A stretch of DNA of 64,000 nt from Zobellia alginiliquefaciens (GCF_029323795.1 NZ_CP119758.1:3224001-3288000), one strand, 5' to 3'. Positions 53,725 through 62,782 are shown, numbered from the stretch's first letter. Program-made: numbers and translations. Notes: a model not told the origin generated them from the sequence alone.

Positions 53725-54999
53725 ATGCGGGAAGACCTTCTTCACTTTATTTGGAAGTACAAAAAATTACAAGTAACGGACTTGGCAACTACCCGTGGAG
53801 AGCGTTTGTTTCTTTTGGATTTTGGTACGCATAATCATTTGGCGGGACCTGATTTTTTTAATGCTAAAATAGATATTGATGGTCAGGTCTGGGCGGGTAA
53901 TGTAGAGATGCACTTAAAATCTTCGGATTGGTATGCACATCACCACGAGGAAGATGATAACTATAACAATGTAATATTACATGTGGTTTGGGAGGATGAT
54001 GGTGAGGTTTTTAGAAATGACAATAGTGAAATACCTACCTTGGAGTTACGTAAATATATTCCTTTGCAATTGCTGCAATCGTATCAAAAGTTGTTCGATA
54101 AGAAGGACATTCGTTTTATTAATTGCGAAAAGGACCTTAAAGAGGTTGAAGAATTTTTGGTTAAGAATTGGCTGGAACGGTTATATTTTGAAAGATTAGA
54201 AGCCAAAGCTGAATTTGTACTGGAGCTTCTTGAAAAATCTAATAATAATTGGGAGCAGGTGCTTTTTACCTTGCTATTAAAGGCTTTTGGACTCAAAATA
54301 AATGGTGCATGTTTTCAAAGTTTGGGGGCTGCTCTTGAATTTTCGGTTTTTAGAAAGCAACAGGGGAATGTTTTTCAGATGGAGAGTCTGTTGTTTGGTA
54401 TGACCCACCTATTGGAAGACGATCAGGTGTTGGACGAGCATTATCTTCAGTTGAAGAAAGAATATAGGTATCAGAAAAAGAAATATAATTTAAAGGATGA
54501 AGGTGTATTAAAGCCGCAATTTTTTAAACTTAGGCCTCCTAATTTTCCTACGATACGTTTATCGCAGCTGGCCAATTTGTATGGTTCGCATTCCTCATTG
54601 TTTCAAAAAGTAATTTCAGCATCTAGCTTAGAGGAGATGTACCTGCTATTTGCGGTTTCGGCCAGCCCGTATTGGAACAATCATTATACTTTTGGTAAAG
54701 AATCGAAAAAGAGTATAAAAAAGCTAACTCCAAAATTTATAGATTTACTAATAATAAATGCAATCCTGCCACTTCAATTTTGCTACGCTAAATATCAAGG
54801 TAAAGAGGTTAATGAAAGTATAATCAATATTATATCAAATATTAAGAAAGAAGAAAATACGGTTGTCCGTAATTTTAAAACTCATGGCCTTTCCGTTGGC
54901 AATGCGCAAGAAAGTCAGGCGTTGTTGCAATTGTATAATGGGTATTGCACTCAAAACAAATGCCTACAATGTGCCGTAGGTACTAATTTATTACGTTGA
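53725..54999 (+). CDS. DUF2851-family protein
   Basis: A protein of 424 residues from the ATG at 53725 (MREDLLHFIWKYKKLQ), the usual family start. A longer frame from 53686 is rejected. Conserved parts are NHLAGPDFFNAKIDIDGQVW, GNVEMHLKSSDWYAHHHEED and NNVILHVVWEDDGEV. Four Cys sit at the C-terminus (GYCTQNKCLQCAVG). DUF2851 is found mainly in Bacteroidota and its function is unknown. The acid- and His-rich N-terminal region is consistent with a nuclease-like metal site, which is inference only. Confidence 0.9.
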   Translation: MREDLLHFIWKYKKLQVTDLATTRGERLFLLDFGTHNHLAGPDFFNAKIDIDGQVWAGNVEMHLKSSDWYAHHHEEDDNYNNVILHVVWEDDGEVFRNDNSEIPTLELRKYIPLQLLQSYQKLFDKKDIRFINCEKDLKEVEEFLVKNWLERLYFERLEAKAEFVLELLEKSNNNWEQVLFTLLLKAFGLKINGACFQSLGAALEFSVFRKQQGNVFQMESLLFGMTHLLEDDQVLDEHYLQLKKEYRYQKKKYNLKDEGVLKPQFFKLRPPNFPTIRLSQLANLYGSHSSLFQKVISASSLEEMYLLFAVSASPYWNNHYTFGKESKKSIKKLTPKFIDLLIINAILPLQFCYAKYQGKEVNESIINIISNIKKEENTVVRNFKTHGLSVGNAQESQALLQLYNGYCTQNKCLQCAVGTNLLR

Positions 55000-55060
55000 A
55001 ATGGTTAAATTTGATATTGAAGATTTTAAAAAAACGATTTAATTAGTTTCTAATACCCCT

Positions 55061-55288
55061 ATGAACATCTTCTATAAATTACTGTATTATTTTCAGAAAC
55101 GAGGTTTTGAGGTGTGTCGTAGAATAGCTGAAAGGCTGGGTATACGGGCTAGGGTTGTACGTACGTCTTTTATTTATCTCACATTTGTTACTTTAGGTTT
55201 TGGTTTTGCGCTCTATTTATTTTTAGCTTTTTGGTTAGGTATTAAAGACTTGGTATATACCAAACGTACTTCTGTTTTTGATCTATGA
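55061..55288 (+). CDS. PspC-domain membrane protein
   Basis: A 75-residue protein with a PspC domain. The N-terminal GFEVCRRIAERLGIRARVVR is followed by one membrane helix (about 35-60, TSFIYLTFVTLGFGFALYLF). PspC proteins take part in envelope stress signalling in E. coli. Here the gene is coupled by an ATGA overlap to a potassium channel gene. Confidence 0.83.
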   Translation: MNIFYKLLYYFQKRGFEVCRRIAERLGIRARVVRTSFIYLTFVTLGFGFALYLFLAFWLGIKDLVYTKRTSVFDL

Positions 55289-56298
55289 AATTGACACATT
55301 TCTTTCAATCTAGAATATACATAGCACTAACTTTAATGCTTAGCGTATTGTTGATCGGTGTTTTGGGGTATCGTTTTTTATCTGATCTTACTTGGGTAGA
55401 TGCGCTTTATATGACCATTATTACCGTGACCACAGTAGGTTTTTCGGAAGTGGGGCCTATGGATACCCAAGAGAAAATATTTACTGTAATACTTATCATA
55501 CTCAGTGTTTTTATTTTAGCATTTTCTATCTCGGTCATTACAGAATATATTTTAAGTAGAAATTCACTACAAGAATTAAAAAAGAAAAAAGTGAAAAATA
55601 AAATCGATAATCTTTCCGGTCATGTTATTGTCTGTGGATTTGGTAGAAACGGTATGCAGGCCGTTGAACGTTTAAAGGCCTATAAAAAACCTTTTGTTGT
55701 CATAGAGAGGGATAAAGAGGTGATCGATAAATATGATGAGGAACTTTTATTTGTAGAAGGTGATGCCAATGAAGATGAAACTCTACTTGCGGCCGGACTT
55801 GACCGTGCTCAACATTTAATAACTGCACTTCCAGATGATGCGGCTAACTTGTTTGTGGTGCTGTCCGCAAGACAATTGAATAAAAGTTTGTTCATAGTCA
55901 CTAGGGCGTCTCTGGTAACCTCACAGAAAAAGTTGCTTTTAGCTGGAGCGAATAAAGTAATTATGCCGGATAAAATTGGCGGAGACCATATGGCTTCATT
56001 AATTGTGATGCCAGATCTTATTACTTTTATGGATAAGTTGGGTGTGGAAGGGGAACATACCACAAATCTAGAGGAAGTAGCTATTGAGGATTTTAAAGGT
56101 CAGGTGGAATGTAACTCCTTACGCGATTTAGATTTACGTAAGCGAACCGGTTGTACTATAATCGGTTACATTGAACCTGACGGAAACTATATTATTAACC
56201 CTGAAGCAGATTTACAATTGCAGCCTAAAAGCAAGGTAATTGTTTTAGGTAGGCCCGAACAAATACGAAAATTGAATGAAATGTTCTCCATAGGTTAG
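55285..56298 (+). CDS. Two-TM potassium channel with RCK domain
   Basis: A protein of 337 residues. TM1 (about 10-32), the pore helix and the selectivity filter TVTTVGF (GF for GY), then TM2 (about 65-87) form a KcsA-like pore. The cytoplasmic RCK N-terminal Rossmann domain has VIVCGFGRNGMQAVERL and a C-terminal RCK-C part ending in KVIVLGRPEQIRKL. It is a ligand-gated K+ channel of the MthK type. It overlaps the PspC gene by 4 bp. Confidence 0.92.
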   Translation: MKLTHFFQSRIYIALTLMLSVLLIGVLGYRFLSDLTWVDALYMTIITVTTVGFSEVGPMDTQEKIFTVILIILSVFILAFSISVITEYILSRNSLQELKKKKVKNKIDNLSGHVIVCGFGRNGMQAVERLKAYKKPFVVIERDKEVIDKYDEELLFVEGDANEDETLLAAGLDRAQHLITALPDDAANLFVVLSARQLNKSLFIVTRASLVTSQKKLLLAGANKVIMPDKIGGDHMASLIVMPDLITFMDKLGVEGEHTTNLEEVAIEDFKGQVECNSLRDLDLRKRTGCTIIGYIEPDGNYIINPEADLQLQPKSKVIVLGRPEQIRKLNEMFSIG

Positions 56299-56409
56299 TC
56301 GTAACCTACGTTAATTGAACATTATTATTTGATTGTGTTACTATTTTTTAAGATATTGCCGAAATTGTGTTAAAAACCTTAACGTAACACTGAACCCACA
56401 AAAATACAT

Positions 56410-58482
56410 ATGAAGAAATTTACCTTATTGTTTTTCCTGCTACTTGGTGTAGCAGCCTTTTCTCAAGAACTTATTGTAAAAGGAAAAGTTTACAATCCAT
56501 CTTCACAAATTAATGATGGTGTAGTAGAGGTAGACGTGACAGGGGGAACACCTCCATATACTTATAAATGGAGTAATCAAGAAACGGCTTTGTCATCTTC
56601 AAGGGCTAGTGGTTTGGTAGAAGGAGTCCCTTATGATGTCTTGGTAACGGATTCAGCCGGTAATTCCGAAACAAAAGTATTTGAAGTAGAGACCAATGCA
56701 ATTGCTGAGGTCTTTAATGGTACAATGACTCCTGCGGTAAGTGCATTAGGCTCTATACTTTTCTGGGATCCGTTTGCGGCAATAGGTATTTATGATCCTG
56801 TTGTGTATGCTGATGTTAAATTGATAGGTACGCCGGGCTGGACAAATGATATTCAAAATAAATTTGTACTCAAAAAATGGCTGAAGCCTGAGGGAGCTAA
56901 AGTAAAAAAGGGAGAAGATATTGCTGTCATATCTAGCAATGATGATGAGGACTTGACCGTTTCTGCTACGGCTACAGGCGAATTGAAATATTTAGTGTCC
57001 GAAGGGAAGGTTATCTATAACTCTGAAAATGCAAAACATGTTATTGAGCAAGGGGCGCATTACTTAGCAGAAATAAAGTACGATGAGCCTTTGGTAATGA
57101 CGCATCCTAATGGAGACCCTATTACTAATGGTATTTCTTTTATTGTTATTTGGTTGGTTTTAGGAGCTACGTTCTTTACGATTAGAATGGGCTTTATTAA
57201 CATTAAAGGTTTCAGGCATTCCATAGACCTTGCTAAAGGTAAATATGATGATCCGGATGCGCCTGGTCAGGTTACCCATTTTCAAGCGTTGGCCACAGCA
57301 GTTTCAGGAACTGTTGGTTTGGGGAATATTGCCGGTGTTGCCGTAGCGGTATCATTAGGTGGTGCAGGAGCTACTTTTTGGATGATTGTCTGTGGTTTGT
57401 TAGGAATGTCTTCCAAGTTTGTAGAATGTACGTTGGGTGTAAAATATAGAGATATATTACCTGATGGAAGAGTTTTTGGAGGTCCAATGAACTATTTAAG
57501 ATACGGACTGGAAAAGCGTAACATGAAAGGTTTCGGTAAGGTCTTAGCTGGTTTATTTGCCGTTTTGGCCATTGGAGCTTCTTTTGGTGGTGGTAATATG
57601 TTTCAAGCCAACCAATCTTTTGAGCAATTAGCGGGTCAGTTCCCGGCATTGGTCGGTCACGGCTTTTGGTTTGGTGTAGTTACGGCTATTCTTGTAGGGG
57701 TTGTAATTATTGGCGGTATCAATAGCATAGCTAAGGTTACCGGTAGGGTGGTGCCAATTATGGCTTCCATATATATTATTGCGGCTTTGGCCGTAATTAT
57801 AATGAACATTCAGAATATTGGACCTGCATTTACGGCAATATTTGATGGTGCATTTAGTCCATCTGCTTTAAAAGGTGGTGTAATAGGGGTTTTGGTTATT
57901 GGATTTCAACGAGCTGCTTTCTCTAATGAAGCGGGTGTTGGTTCTGCGGCCATTGCACATAGTACCGCAAAAACCAATCACCCACCATCTGAAGGTTTTG
58001 TAGCTCTTCTTGAACCGTTTCTAGATACCGTAGTGGTTTGTACCCTTACAGCGCTTGTACTTATTTTTACAGGTATGCATGAGGTTGAAGGTATGGCAGG
58101 AGCACAGCTAACGTCTGATGCTTTTGGTAGCCAGATTTCATGGTTCCCTTATGTATTGGCTTTAGCAGTATTTCTTTTTGCCTTCTCTACAATGATTTCA
58201 TGGTCTTACTACGGTATGCGTGCTTGGACTTACCTTTTTGGTAAGAGTAAAAAATCAGAGATGATTTATAAAATGCTTTTCTTGGTATTTGTTGTAATAG
58301 GTGCTTCCGTAAGTTTAGGTGCCGTACTTGATTTCTCTGATATGATGATTTTGGCCATGTCCTTTCCAAATATCATAGGTCTTTATATAATGTCTGGTGA
58401 AGTTAAAAGTGATTTAACAACGTACTGGAGAAAACTAAAAGCTAATGAGCTTTTTAAAAAACAAATAACCGCTAAGGAATAG
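56410..58482 (+). CDS. AGCS sodium:alanine symporter with large extracytoplasmic extension
   Basis: A protein of 690 residues, about 240 more than usual AGCS members. A signal peptide ([19 protein letters not shown]) is followed by a SprB/PKD-like domain (about 35-97, [33 protein letters not shown]) and a hydrophobic stretch (about 110-135). A biotinyl/lipoyl-like segment comes next (about 155-225, [18 protein letters not shown]). The AGCS membrane core starts near 241 with [31 protein letters not shown] and GAGATFWMI. It probably imports alanine or glycine with Na+. Confidence 0.88.
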   Translation: MKKFTLLFFLLLGVAAFSQELIVKGKVYNPSSQINDGVVEVDVTGGTPPYTYKWSNQETALSSSRASGLVEGVPYDVLVTDSAGNSETKVFEVETNAIAEVFNGTMTPAVSALGSILFWDPFAAIGIYDPVVYADVKLIGTPGWTNDIQNKFVLKKWLKPEGAKVKKGEDIAVISSNDDEDLTVSATATGELKYLVSEGKVIYNSENAKHVIEQGAHYLAEIKYDEPLVMTHPNGDPITNGISFIVIWLVLGATFFTIRMGFINIKGFRHSIDLAKGKYDDPDAPGQVTHFQALATAVSGTVGLGNIAGVAVAVSLGGAGATFWMIVCGLLGMSSKFVECTLGVKYRDILPDGRVFGGPMNYLRYGLEKRNMKGFGKVLAGLFAVLAIGASFGGGNMFQANQSFEQLAGQFPALVGHGFWFGVVTAILVGVVIIGGINSIAKVTGRVVPIMASIYIIAALAVIIMNIQNIGPAFTAIFDGAFSPSALKGGVIGVLVIGFQRAAFSNEAGVGSAAIAHSTAKTNHPPSEGFVALLEPFLDTVVVCTLTALVLIFTGMHEVEGMAGAQLTSDAFGSQISWFPYVLALAVFLFAFSTMISWSYYGMRAWTYLFGKSKKSEMIYKMLFLVFVVIGASVSLGAVLDFSDMMILAMSFPNIIGLYIMSGEVKSDLTTYWRKLKANELFKKQITAKE

Positions 58483-58501
58483 TTTACCTAGTTATTCGCG
58501 G

Positions 58502-59401
58502 ATGAAAAACTTTAAATCCCACTTCAGGTTCAATAAGCAAGAACGGAGTGGGGTTTTTTATTTGCTCTTTATTATAGTTGCGCTTCAGGTAGCCTATTTC
58601 ATCCTAAGCTCATCAAATTCTTCTGATGGGAATGTTGATTTTCTTGAGGATAAACAACTTCAGCTTCAAATAGATAGTCTTAAGGATAAAGCTCTAGAGA
58701 AAGACGCTATTAAAATTTATCCCTTTAATCCCAATTATATAACGGACTATAAGGGGTATACTTTGGGGATGTCCCTAGAAGAGATAGATAGACTGCATAA
58801 TTTTAGAAAAGAGGGGAAGTTTGCCAATAGTGCTGAGGACTTTCAAAAAGTTACCAAGATTTCAGATTCGTTACTTCAGTTAATTTCGCCCTATTTTAAA
58901 TTTCCAGAATGGACGCAGGGTAGGGAAAAGTCCACTTCGTCATATAAAACATACCATACTAAAGATCAAGGCAGCTCCAGTAATCAGAGTGAAGTGAAGC
59001 AGATGGTTACTGATATAAATCAGGCAACTATTGAAGAGCTGCGCGAAATCAATGGTATTGGTGAAAAGCTATCGGCTAGAATTGTAAAATTTAGAGATAG
59101 GTTAGGCGGATTTTTGGTAAACGAACAATTGTATGATGTGTATGGGCTGGAGCCGGAAGTTGTAGAGCGGACATTAAAGAGGTTTCAGGTGCTTAAAAAG
59201 CCTGTTGTTGAAAAAATTAACATAAATACAGCATCGGCCGAAAAACTGTCAAAATTAGTATATCTTCAAAAACAGGTCTCTAAAAGCATAGTAAATTACA
59301 GGAATGATAACGGAACTATACTTTCTTTTAACGAATTATTAAAAATAGAGAATTTTCCAGTAGAGAAGATTGATAGAATTAAGTTATATTTGGCCTTATA
59401 A
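58502..59401 (+). CDS. ComEA-like helix-hairpin-helix protein, membrane-anchored
   Basis: A protein of 299 residues with one N-terminal membrane helix (about 17-36, GVFYLLFIIVALQVAYFIL). HhH repeats follow: about 95-140 (LEEIDRLHNFRKEGKFANS), about 170-230 (DINQATIEELREINGIGEKL) and about 235-299 (NINTASAEKLSKLVYLQKQ). ComEA-type HhH domains bind double-stranded DNA in competence, and the protein may take part in DNA uptake. No other com gene is next to it. Confidence 0.85.
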   Translation: MKNFKSHFRFNKQERSGVFYLLFIIVALQVAYFILSSSNSSDGNVDFLEDKQLQLQIDSLKDKALEKDAIKIYPFNPNYITDYKGYTLGMSLEEIDRLHNFRKEGKFANSAEDFQKVTKISDSLLQLISPYFKFPEWTQGREKSTSSYKTYHTKDQGSSSNQSEVKQMVTDINQATIEELREINGIGEKLSARIVKFRDRLGGFLVNEQLYDVYGLEPEVVERTLKRFQVLKKPVVEKININTASAEKLSKLVYLQKQVSKSIVNYRNDNGTILSFNELLKIENFPVEKIDRIKLYLAL

Positions 59402-59412
59402 ATTTATTGGCA

Positions 59413-60582
59413 ATGCAAAGCATGTACTTTACGGAAGAACATCAATTATTCAGAGAGAGTCTCCGGGATTTTTTAAAGAAAGAAGTAGTACCTCATATTG
59501 ATAAATGGGAAGCGTCAGGAACAATTGAGCCTTTCATTTGGGAGAAATTTGGTGAAATGGGTTATTTTGGCCTTGCTACCTCCGAAAAGTATGGGGGATT
59601 GGGGTTGGACCTTTTTTATACCGTGATATTTCTGGAGGAGCTTCAAAGAGTGAATTCGGGTGGTTTTGCCGCGGCAATGTGGGCGCATGCATATTTGGCA
59701 ATGACGCATTTGAACAAGAATGCAAATGATGAGCAGAAAAAGGCGTATTTGATGCCTAGTGTAAATGGAGAGAAAATAGGGTGTTTAGGTGTTACGGAGC
59801 CATTTGGTGGTAGTGATGTCGCCGGTATGAGGACAACAGCTGTAAAAGAAGGCGACAATTATATAATTAATGGATCCAAAACATTTATTACAAATGGTGT
59901 GTACGGAGACTATTGTATTCTGGCTGCAAAGACGGATCCATCCGCAGGGAACAAAGGTATAAGTATCATTATAGTGGATTTAAAAAGTGAAGGTGTCTCT
60001 GCAAGTAAGTTAAATAAGTTAGGTTGGAGGGCATCGGATACGGCAGAACTTGCTTTTGATAATGTTAAGGTTCCTGTTAGTAATTTAATGGGGGATGAGG
60101 GAAAAGGCTTTTCCTTTATAATGGAAGCTTTTGCTTTGGAGCGTTTGGTTATGGGAATAAATGCCCATGCTAGGGCGGAATATGCTTTAGAATATGCATT
60201 GCAATATATGTCCGAGCGGGAAACTTTCGGTAAGTCTATAAATCAATACCAGGCCCTGCGCCATAAGTTTGTTGATCTTCATGCAGATATGGAAATATGC
60301 AAGCAATATAATTATGGGGTAGTTTATAAGATGGATAAAGGCGAATATGTTGTTCGGGAAGCTACTATTTCAAAATTGAAGTCTACTGAAATGGCAGATA
60401 AAGTAGCTTACGATTGTTTGCAATTCTTGGGTGGGTACGGGTATATAGAGGATTACCCTATGGCACGTATGTTCAGGGATAGTCGTTTGGGTCCAATAGG
60501 TGGAGGAACTTCAGAAATACTAAAAGAAATCATTGCAAAAATCGTTATTGATAAAAAAGAATACAGAATGCCAAAAGGGTAG
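59413..60582 (+). CDS. Acyl-CoA dehydrogenase family protein
   Basis: A flavoenzyme of 389 residues from the ATG at 59413. TTG 59407 and ATG 59422 are other in-frame starts. Motifs are GCLGVTEPFGGSDVAGMRTT (FAD/substrate), KTFITNGVYGDYCILAAK and YDCLQFLGGYGYIEDYP. The region GGGTSEILKEIIA has Gly where medium-chain enzymes have the catalytic Glu. The base is instead likely the Glu of FALERL, as in long-chain and isovaleryl-CoA types. Its exact substrate, which could be glutaryl-CoA or a fatty acyl-CoA, is not resolved. Confidence 0.88.
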   Translation: MQSMYFTEEHQLFRESLRDFLKKEVVPHIDKWEASGTIEPFIWEKFGEMGYFGLATSEKYGGLGLDLFYTVIFLEELQRVNSGGFAAAMWAHAYLAMTHLNKNANDEQKKAYLMPSVNGEKIGCLGVTEPFGGSDVAGMRTTAVKEGDNYIINGSKTFITNGVYGDYCILAAKTDPSAGNKGISIIIVDLKSEGVSASKLNKLGWRASDTAELAFDNVKVPVSNLMGDEGKGFSFIMEAFALERLVMGINAHARAEYALEYALQYMSERETFGKSINQYQALRHKFVDLHADMEICKQYNYGVVYKMDKGEYVVREATISKLKSTEMADKVAYDCLQFLGGYGYIEDYPMARMFRDSRLGPIGGGTSEILKEIIAKIVIDKKEYRMPKG

Positions 60583-60673
60583 GAGGTCTATATACTAAGG
60601 GGCTGCGGTGTTTTTAATGTATTGTTTTGAAGTATATTTAGAGATACGTAGTGCTCAATTGTAAATTAGTTTA

Positions 60674-60681
60674 TATATTTG
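60674..60681 (+). promoter_or_regulatory. -7 element TATATTTG before rpsU
   Basis: A perfect TAnnTTTG element 34 nt ahead of the ATG at 60716. No TTG is found at the exact -33 distance. It would give a leader of about 30 nt that contains the whole Shine-Dalgarno sequence. Confidence 0.5.
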
Positions 60682-60698
60682 CCGCCTTAATCATAAAG

Positions 60699-60707
60699 AA
60701 AGGAGGT
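60699..60707 (+). promoter_or_regulatory. Strong Shine-Dalgarno sequence of rpsU
   Basis: AAAGGAGGT, complementary to the 16S rRNA 3' end (CCUCCUUU plus one), lies 8 nt ahead of the ATG. Almost all other genes in the window lack such a site. In Bacteroidota the anti-Shine-Dalgarno is normally hidden with the help of bS21, and rpsU is the known exception, consistent with feedback control of S21. Confidence 0.88.
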
Positions 60708-60715
60708 TGTAGCCA

Positions 60716-60910
60716 ATGTTAATTATACCAGTAAAAGAAGGAGAAAACATCGATCGGGCTTTGAAACGTTTCAAGCGTAAATTCGATAAAACGGGTACGA
60801 TGCGCAGATTGCGTAAGCGTCAACAATTCACAAAACCTTCCGTTGAGCGCAGAGCGCAGATACAGAAAGCAGAATACATTCAAGGTTTAAGAGATAAAGA
60901 AGAAATTTAA
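60716..60910 (+). CDS. rpsU: Small ribosomal subunit protein bS21
   Basis: A 64-residue basic protein starting MLIIPVKEGENIDRALKRF and continuing KRKFDKTGTMRRLRKRQQF. It binds near the 3' end of 16S rRNA and in this phylum contributes to occluding the anti-Shine-Dalgarno. It has a near-perfect Shine-Dalgarno and a terminator, so it is monocistronic. It begins the block of translation-related genes that ends in tuf. Confidence 0.97.
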   Translation: MLIIPVKEGENIDRALKRFKRKFDKTGTMRRLRKRQQFTKPSVERRAQIQKAEYIQGLRDKEEI

Positions 60911-60942
60911 TATCTAATAGACTTTGTTTAGTGTACAAATAG

Positions 60943-60975
60943 AAAAATCCCATCATTATGATGGGATTTTTTTTG
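60943..60975 (+). terminator. Terminator of rpsU
   Basis: AAAAATCCCATCA and TGATGGGATTTTT form a 13-bp perfect stem with a three-base loop and a long T-run. Confidence 0.93.
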
Positions 60976-61063
60976 TTTAAATATTTCTACCTCTTATTAC
61001 AATCTCTCTTTTCTCCTAGCGTTGTTAAAACTGCTGTTGCTGTCAATTTGTTAACTTCGTATT

Positions 61064-61954
61064 ATGTCATTGGATTCCTTTATATCGTATCTGGCTTTGG
61101 AAAAGAATTATTCTGCCCATACGGTAACCGCATATAAAAGAGATTTAGAGGCGTTTGGTGAGTTTTGTGACCAGAATTATGATTGTAAGAATATTGATGC
61201 TGTGGCGTACAGCTTTGTTAGGAGTTGGATCGTGAGCTTGGTAGATTCCGGGGTGTCCAACCGATCGGTTAATAGAAAGATGGCCTCGTTAAAGGCGTAT
61301 TATAGATTTCTTCAAAATATTGGAGCTATAAAGGTGAATCCTTTAGCGAAACATAAAGCCCTGAAAACATCAAAAAAAATCGAAGTTCCTTTTTCGGAAG
61401 CGGAAATGGAGGAAGTGCTTTCTCAAATTAACTTCGGAGATGATTTTGAAGGGGTTAGGGACAGGCTCATTATTGAGTTGTTTTATACTACAGGTATGCG
61501 TAGAGCGGAACTTATAAATTTAAAGATGATAGATGTTGATTTCTCGCAACATCTTTTGAAGGTTTTGGGAAAGCGTAATAAAGAACGTGTGGTGCCCTTA
61601 TTGCCTTCTGTTGAAATCCTTTTGAGAGCATATCTGAAGGAAAGAGAAGCGCTATTGGAGATAACGGATAAAACCCATGTCTTTTTATTGAAATCAGGCA
61701 ATAAACTGTATGAAAACCTTGTTTATCGATTAATAAATAAGTATTTTAGTGAGGTGTCGTCTAAGGTTAAAAAGAGTCCCCATATCTTAAGACATACTTT
61801 TGCGACCCATCTGTTGAATAAAGGGGCGGATATGAATTCTGTAAAAGAATTGCTGGGTCATGCGAGCTTGGCATCCACACAAGTATATACACACAATAGT
61901 ATAGCAGAATTAAAAAAGGTACATGCCAGTGCACACCCTAGGGGTAAAAAGTAG
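61064..61954 (+). CDS. Xer-type tyrosine recombinase
   Basis: A protein of 296 residues. The SAM-like N-terminal domain (1-90) is followed by the catalytic domain with Arg in YTTGMRRAELINL. HILRHTFATHLL (H-x-x-R), LLGHASLASTQVYTHN (His and the Tyr nucleophile, the Tyr near residue 281) complete the active site. The length and sequence match XerC/XerD, which resolve chromosome dimers at dif. It cannot be told apart by eye whether it is XerC or XerD. The housekeeping neighbours argue against a mobile-element integrase. Confidence 0.92.
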   Translation: MSLDSFISYLALEKNYSAHTVTAYKRDLEAFGEFCDQNYDCKNIDAVAYSFVRSWIVSLVDSGVSNRSVNRKMASLKAYYRFLQNIGAIKVNPLAKHKALKTSKKIEVPFSEAEMEEVLSQINFGDDFEGVRDRLIIELFYTTGMRRAELINLKMIDVDFSQHLLKVLGKRNKERVVPLLPSVEILLRAYLKEREALLEITDKTHVFLLKSGNKLYENLVYRLINKYFSEVSSKVKKSPHILRHTFATHLLNKGADMNSVKELLGHASLASTQVYTHNSIAELKKVHASAHPRGKK

Positions 61955-61999
61955 CTGGCAATTTTAGATTACATTGTTTAACATAAAAAACTATAACCT

Positions 62000-62302
62000 A
62001 TGAAAGTAAATGCGCAATCAGTCAATTTTAATGCGGATAGATCGCTTATAGACTTTTTACAGAGCAGATTAGATAAGCTTGAAACCTTCTATGATAAGGT
62101 AATTAGCGCAGACGTTTATTTAAAAGTCGAGAATACGAGTTCAAAGGAAAATAAAATAGTAGAAATCAAATTGAACATACCTGGAGATAAATTCATGGTA
62201 AAAAAGCAATGTAAGAAATTTGAGGAGGCAGTTGACTCTGCTTGTAACTCTCTGGAAAGGAAGCTAATAAAACACAAGGAAAAATCTCGTGTTCAAGCAT
62301 GA
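62000..62302 (+). CDS. hpf: Ribosome hibernation promoting factor, short form
   Basis: A 100-residue protein of the HPF/YfiA family: MKVNAQSVNFNADRSLIDFL, then LDKLETFYDKVISADVYL and DKFMVKKQCKKFEEAVDSA. It binds the 30S mRNA channel in stationary phase. It has no C-terminal dimerisation domain, unlike long HPF. It lies between the Xer gene and the tRNA-tuf operon. Confidence 0.92.
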   Translation: MKVNAQSVNFNADRSLIDFLQSRLDKLETFYDKVISADVYLKVENTSSKENKIVEIKLNIPGDKFMVKKQCKKFEEAVDSACNSLERKLIKHKEKSRVQA

Positions 62303-62324
62303 TAAATTTTTTTCAAATTTTGTT

Positions 62325-62353
62325 TTGAATAAACAAAAAAACGTATACATTTG
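62325..62353 (+). promoter_or_regulatory. Promoter of the tRNA-tuf operon
   Basis: TTG (62325-62327), 18 nt, TACATTTG (62346-62353), one base short of the canonical spacing. The expected start site (about 62357) is at the foot of the hairpin described next. Confidence 0.65.
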
Positions 62354-62355
62354 CA

Positions 62356-62381
62356 GTCCGTTAGAAATAGCGGACTTTTTT
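62356..62381 (+). terminator. Hairpin with T-run overlapping the tRNA-tuf start site
   Basis: GTCCGTTA and TAGCGGAC pair (one G-T) around GAAA and are followed by TTTTTT. It can end hpf transcription, 54 bp after its stop, but it also lies at +1 to +25 of the predicted tRNA-tuf transcript. Confidence 0.7.
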
Positions 62382-62403
62382 ATGCCGGAAACGATGTAGA
62401 AAA

Positions 62404-62477
62404 GCCGATGTAGCTCAGCTGGCTAGAGCAGCTGATTTGTAATCAGCAGGTCGTGGGTTCGAGTCCCTCCATCGGCT
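62404..62477 (+). tRNA. tRNA-Thr (anticodon TGT)
   Basis: A 74-nt cloverleaf. The acceptor GCCGATG pairs with CATCGGC. The anticodon arm is GCTGA-TTTGTAA-TCAGC with anticodon TGT. The T arm has GGTTCGAGTCC. CCA is not encoded. It is first of the four-tRNA cluster ahead of tuf. Confidence 0.96.
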
Positions 62478-62503
62478 CTAAAAGTTCTTTAAAAAATTGG
62501 TTT

Positions 62504-62585
<82 letters not shown>

Positions 62586-62640
62586 CTTTTTTTAAAAGCC
62601 CAATTTTTTTTGGGTGTTGAAATGTTGAATTTTTATAATT

Positions 62641-62713
62641 GCGGGAGTAGCTCAGTTGGTAGAGCGTCAGCCTTCCAAGCTGAATGTCGCCGGTTCGAAC
62701 CCGGTCTCCCGCT
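62641..62713 (+). tRNA. tRNA-Gly (anticodon TCC)
   Basis: A 73-nt cloverleaf with acceptor GCGGGAG/CTCCCGC, anticodon loop CTTCCAA (anticodon TCC) and T loop GGTTCGAACCC. Confidence 0.96.
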
Positions 62714-62755
62714 CTAATAAGCCAAGGTAATGTGTGTGGTTTTGAATCTGCAACG

Positions 62756-62776
62756 TTGAACCTTGAACCTTGAACC
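62756..62776 (+). repeat. Three tandem copies of TTGAACC
   Basis: The seven-base unit TTGAACC is repeated three times in the spacer between tRNA-Gly and the second tRNA-Thr. It resembles T-loop-like sequence and may have arisen by slippage. No function is apparent. Confidence 0.8.
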
Positions 62777-62782
62777 TAATAA

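Noticed and set aside
61064-61954. Tyrosine recombinase next to tRNA genes as a sign of an integrated element
   Set aside because: The length and sequence fit Xer, the neighbours are rpsU, hpf and tuf, and no direct repeats of a tRNA end or mobile genes are visible.
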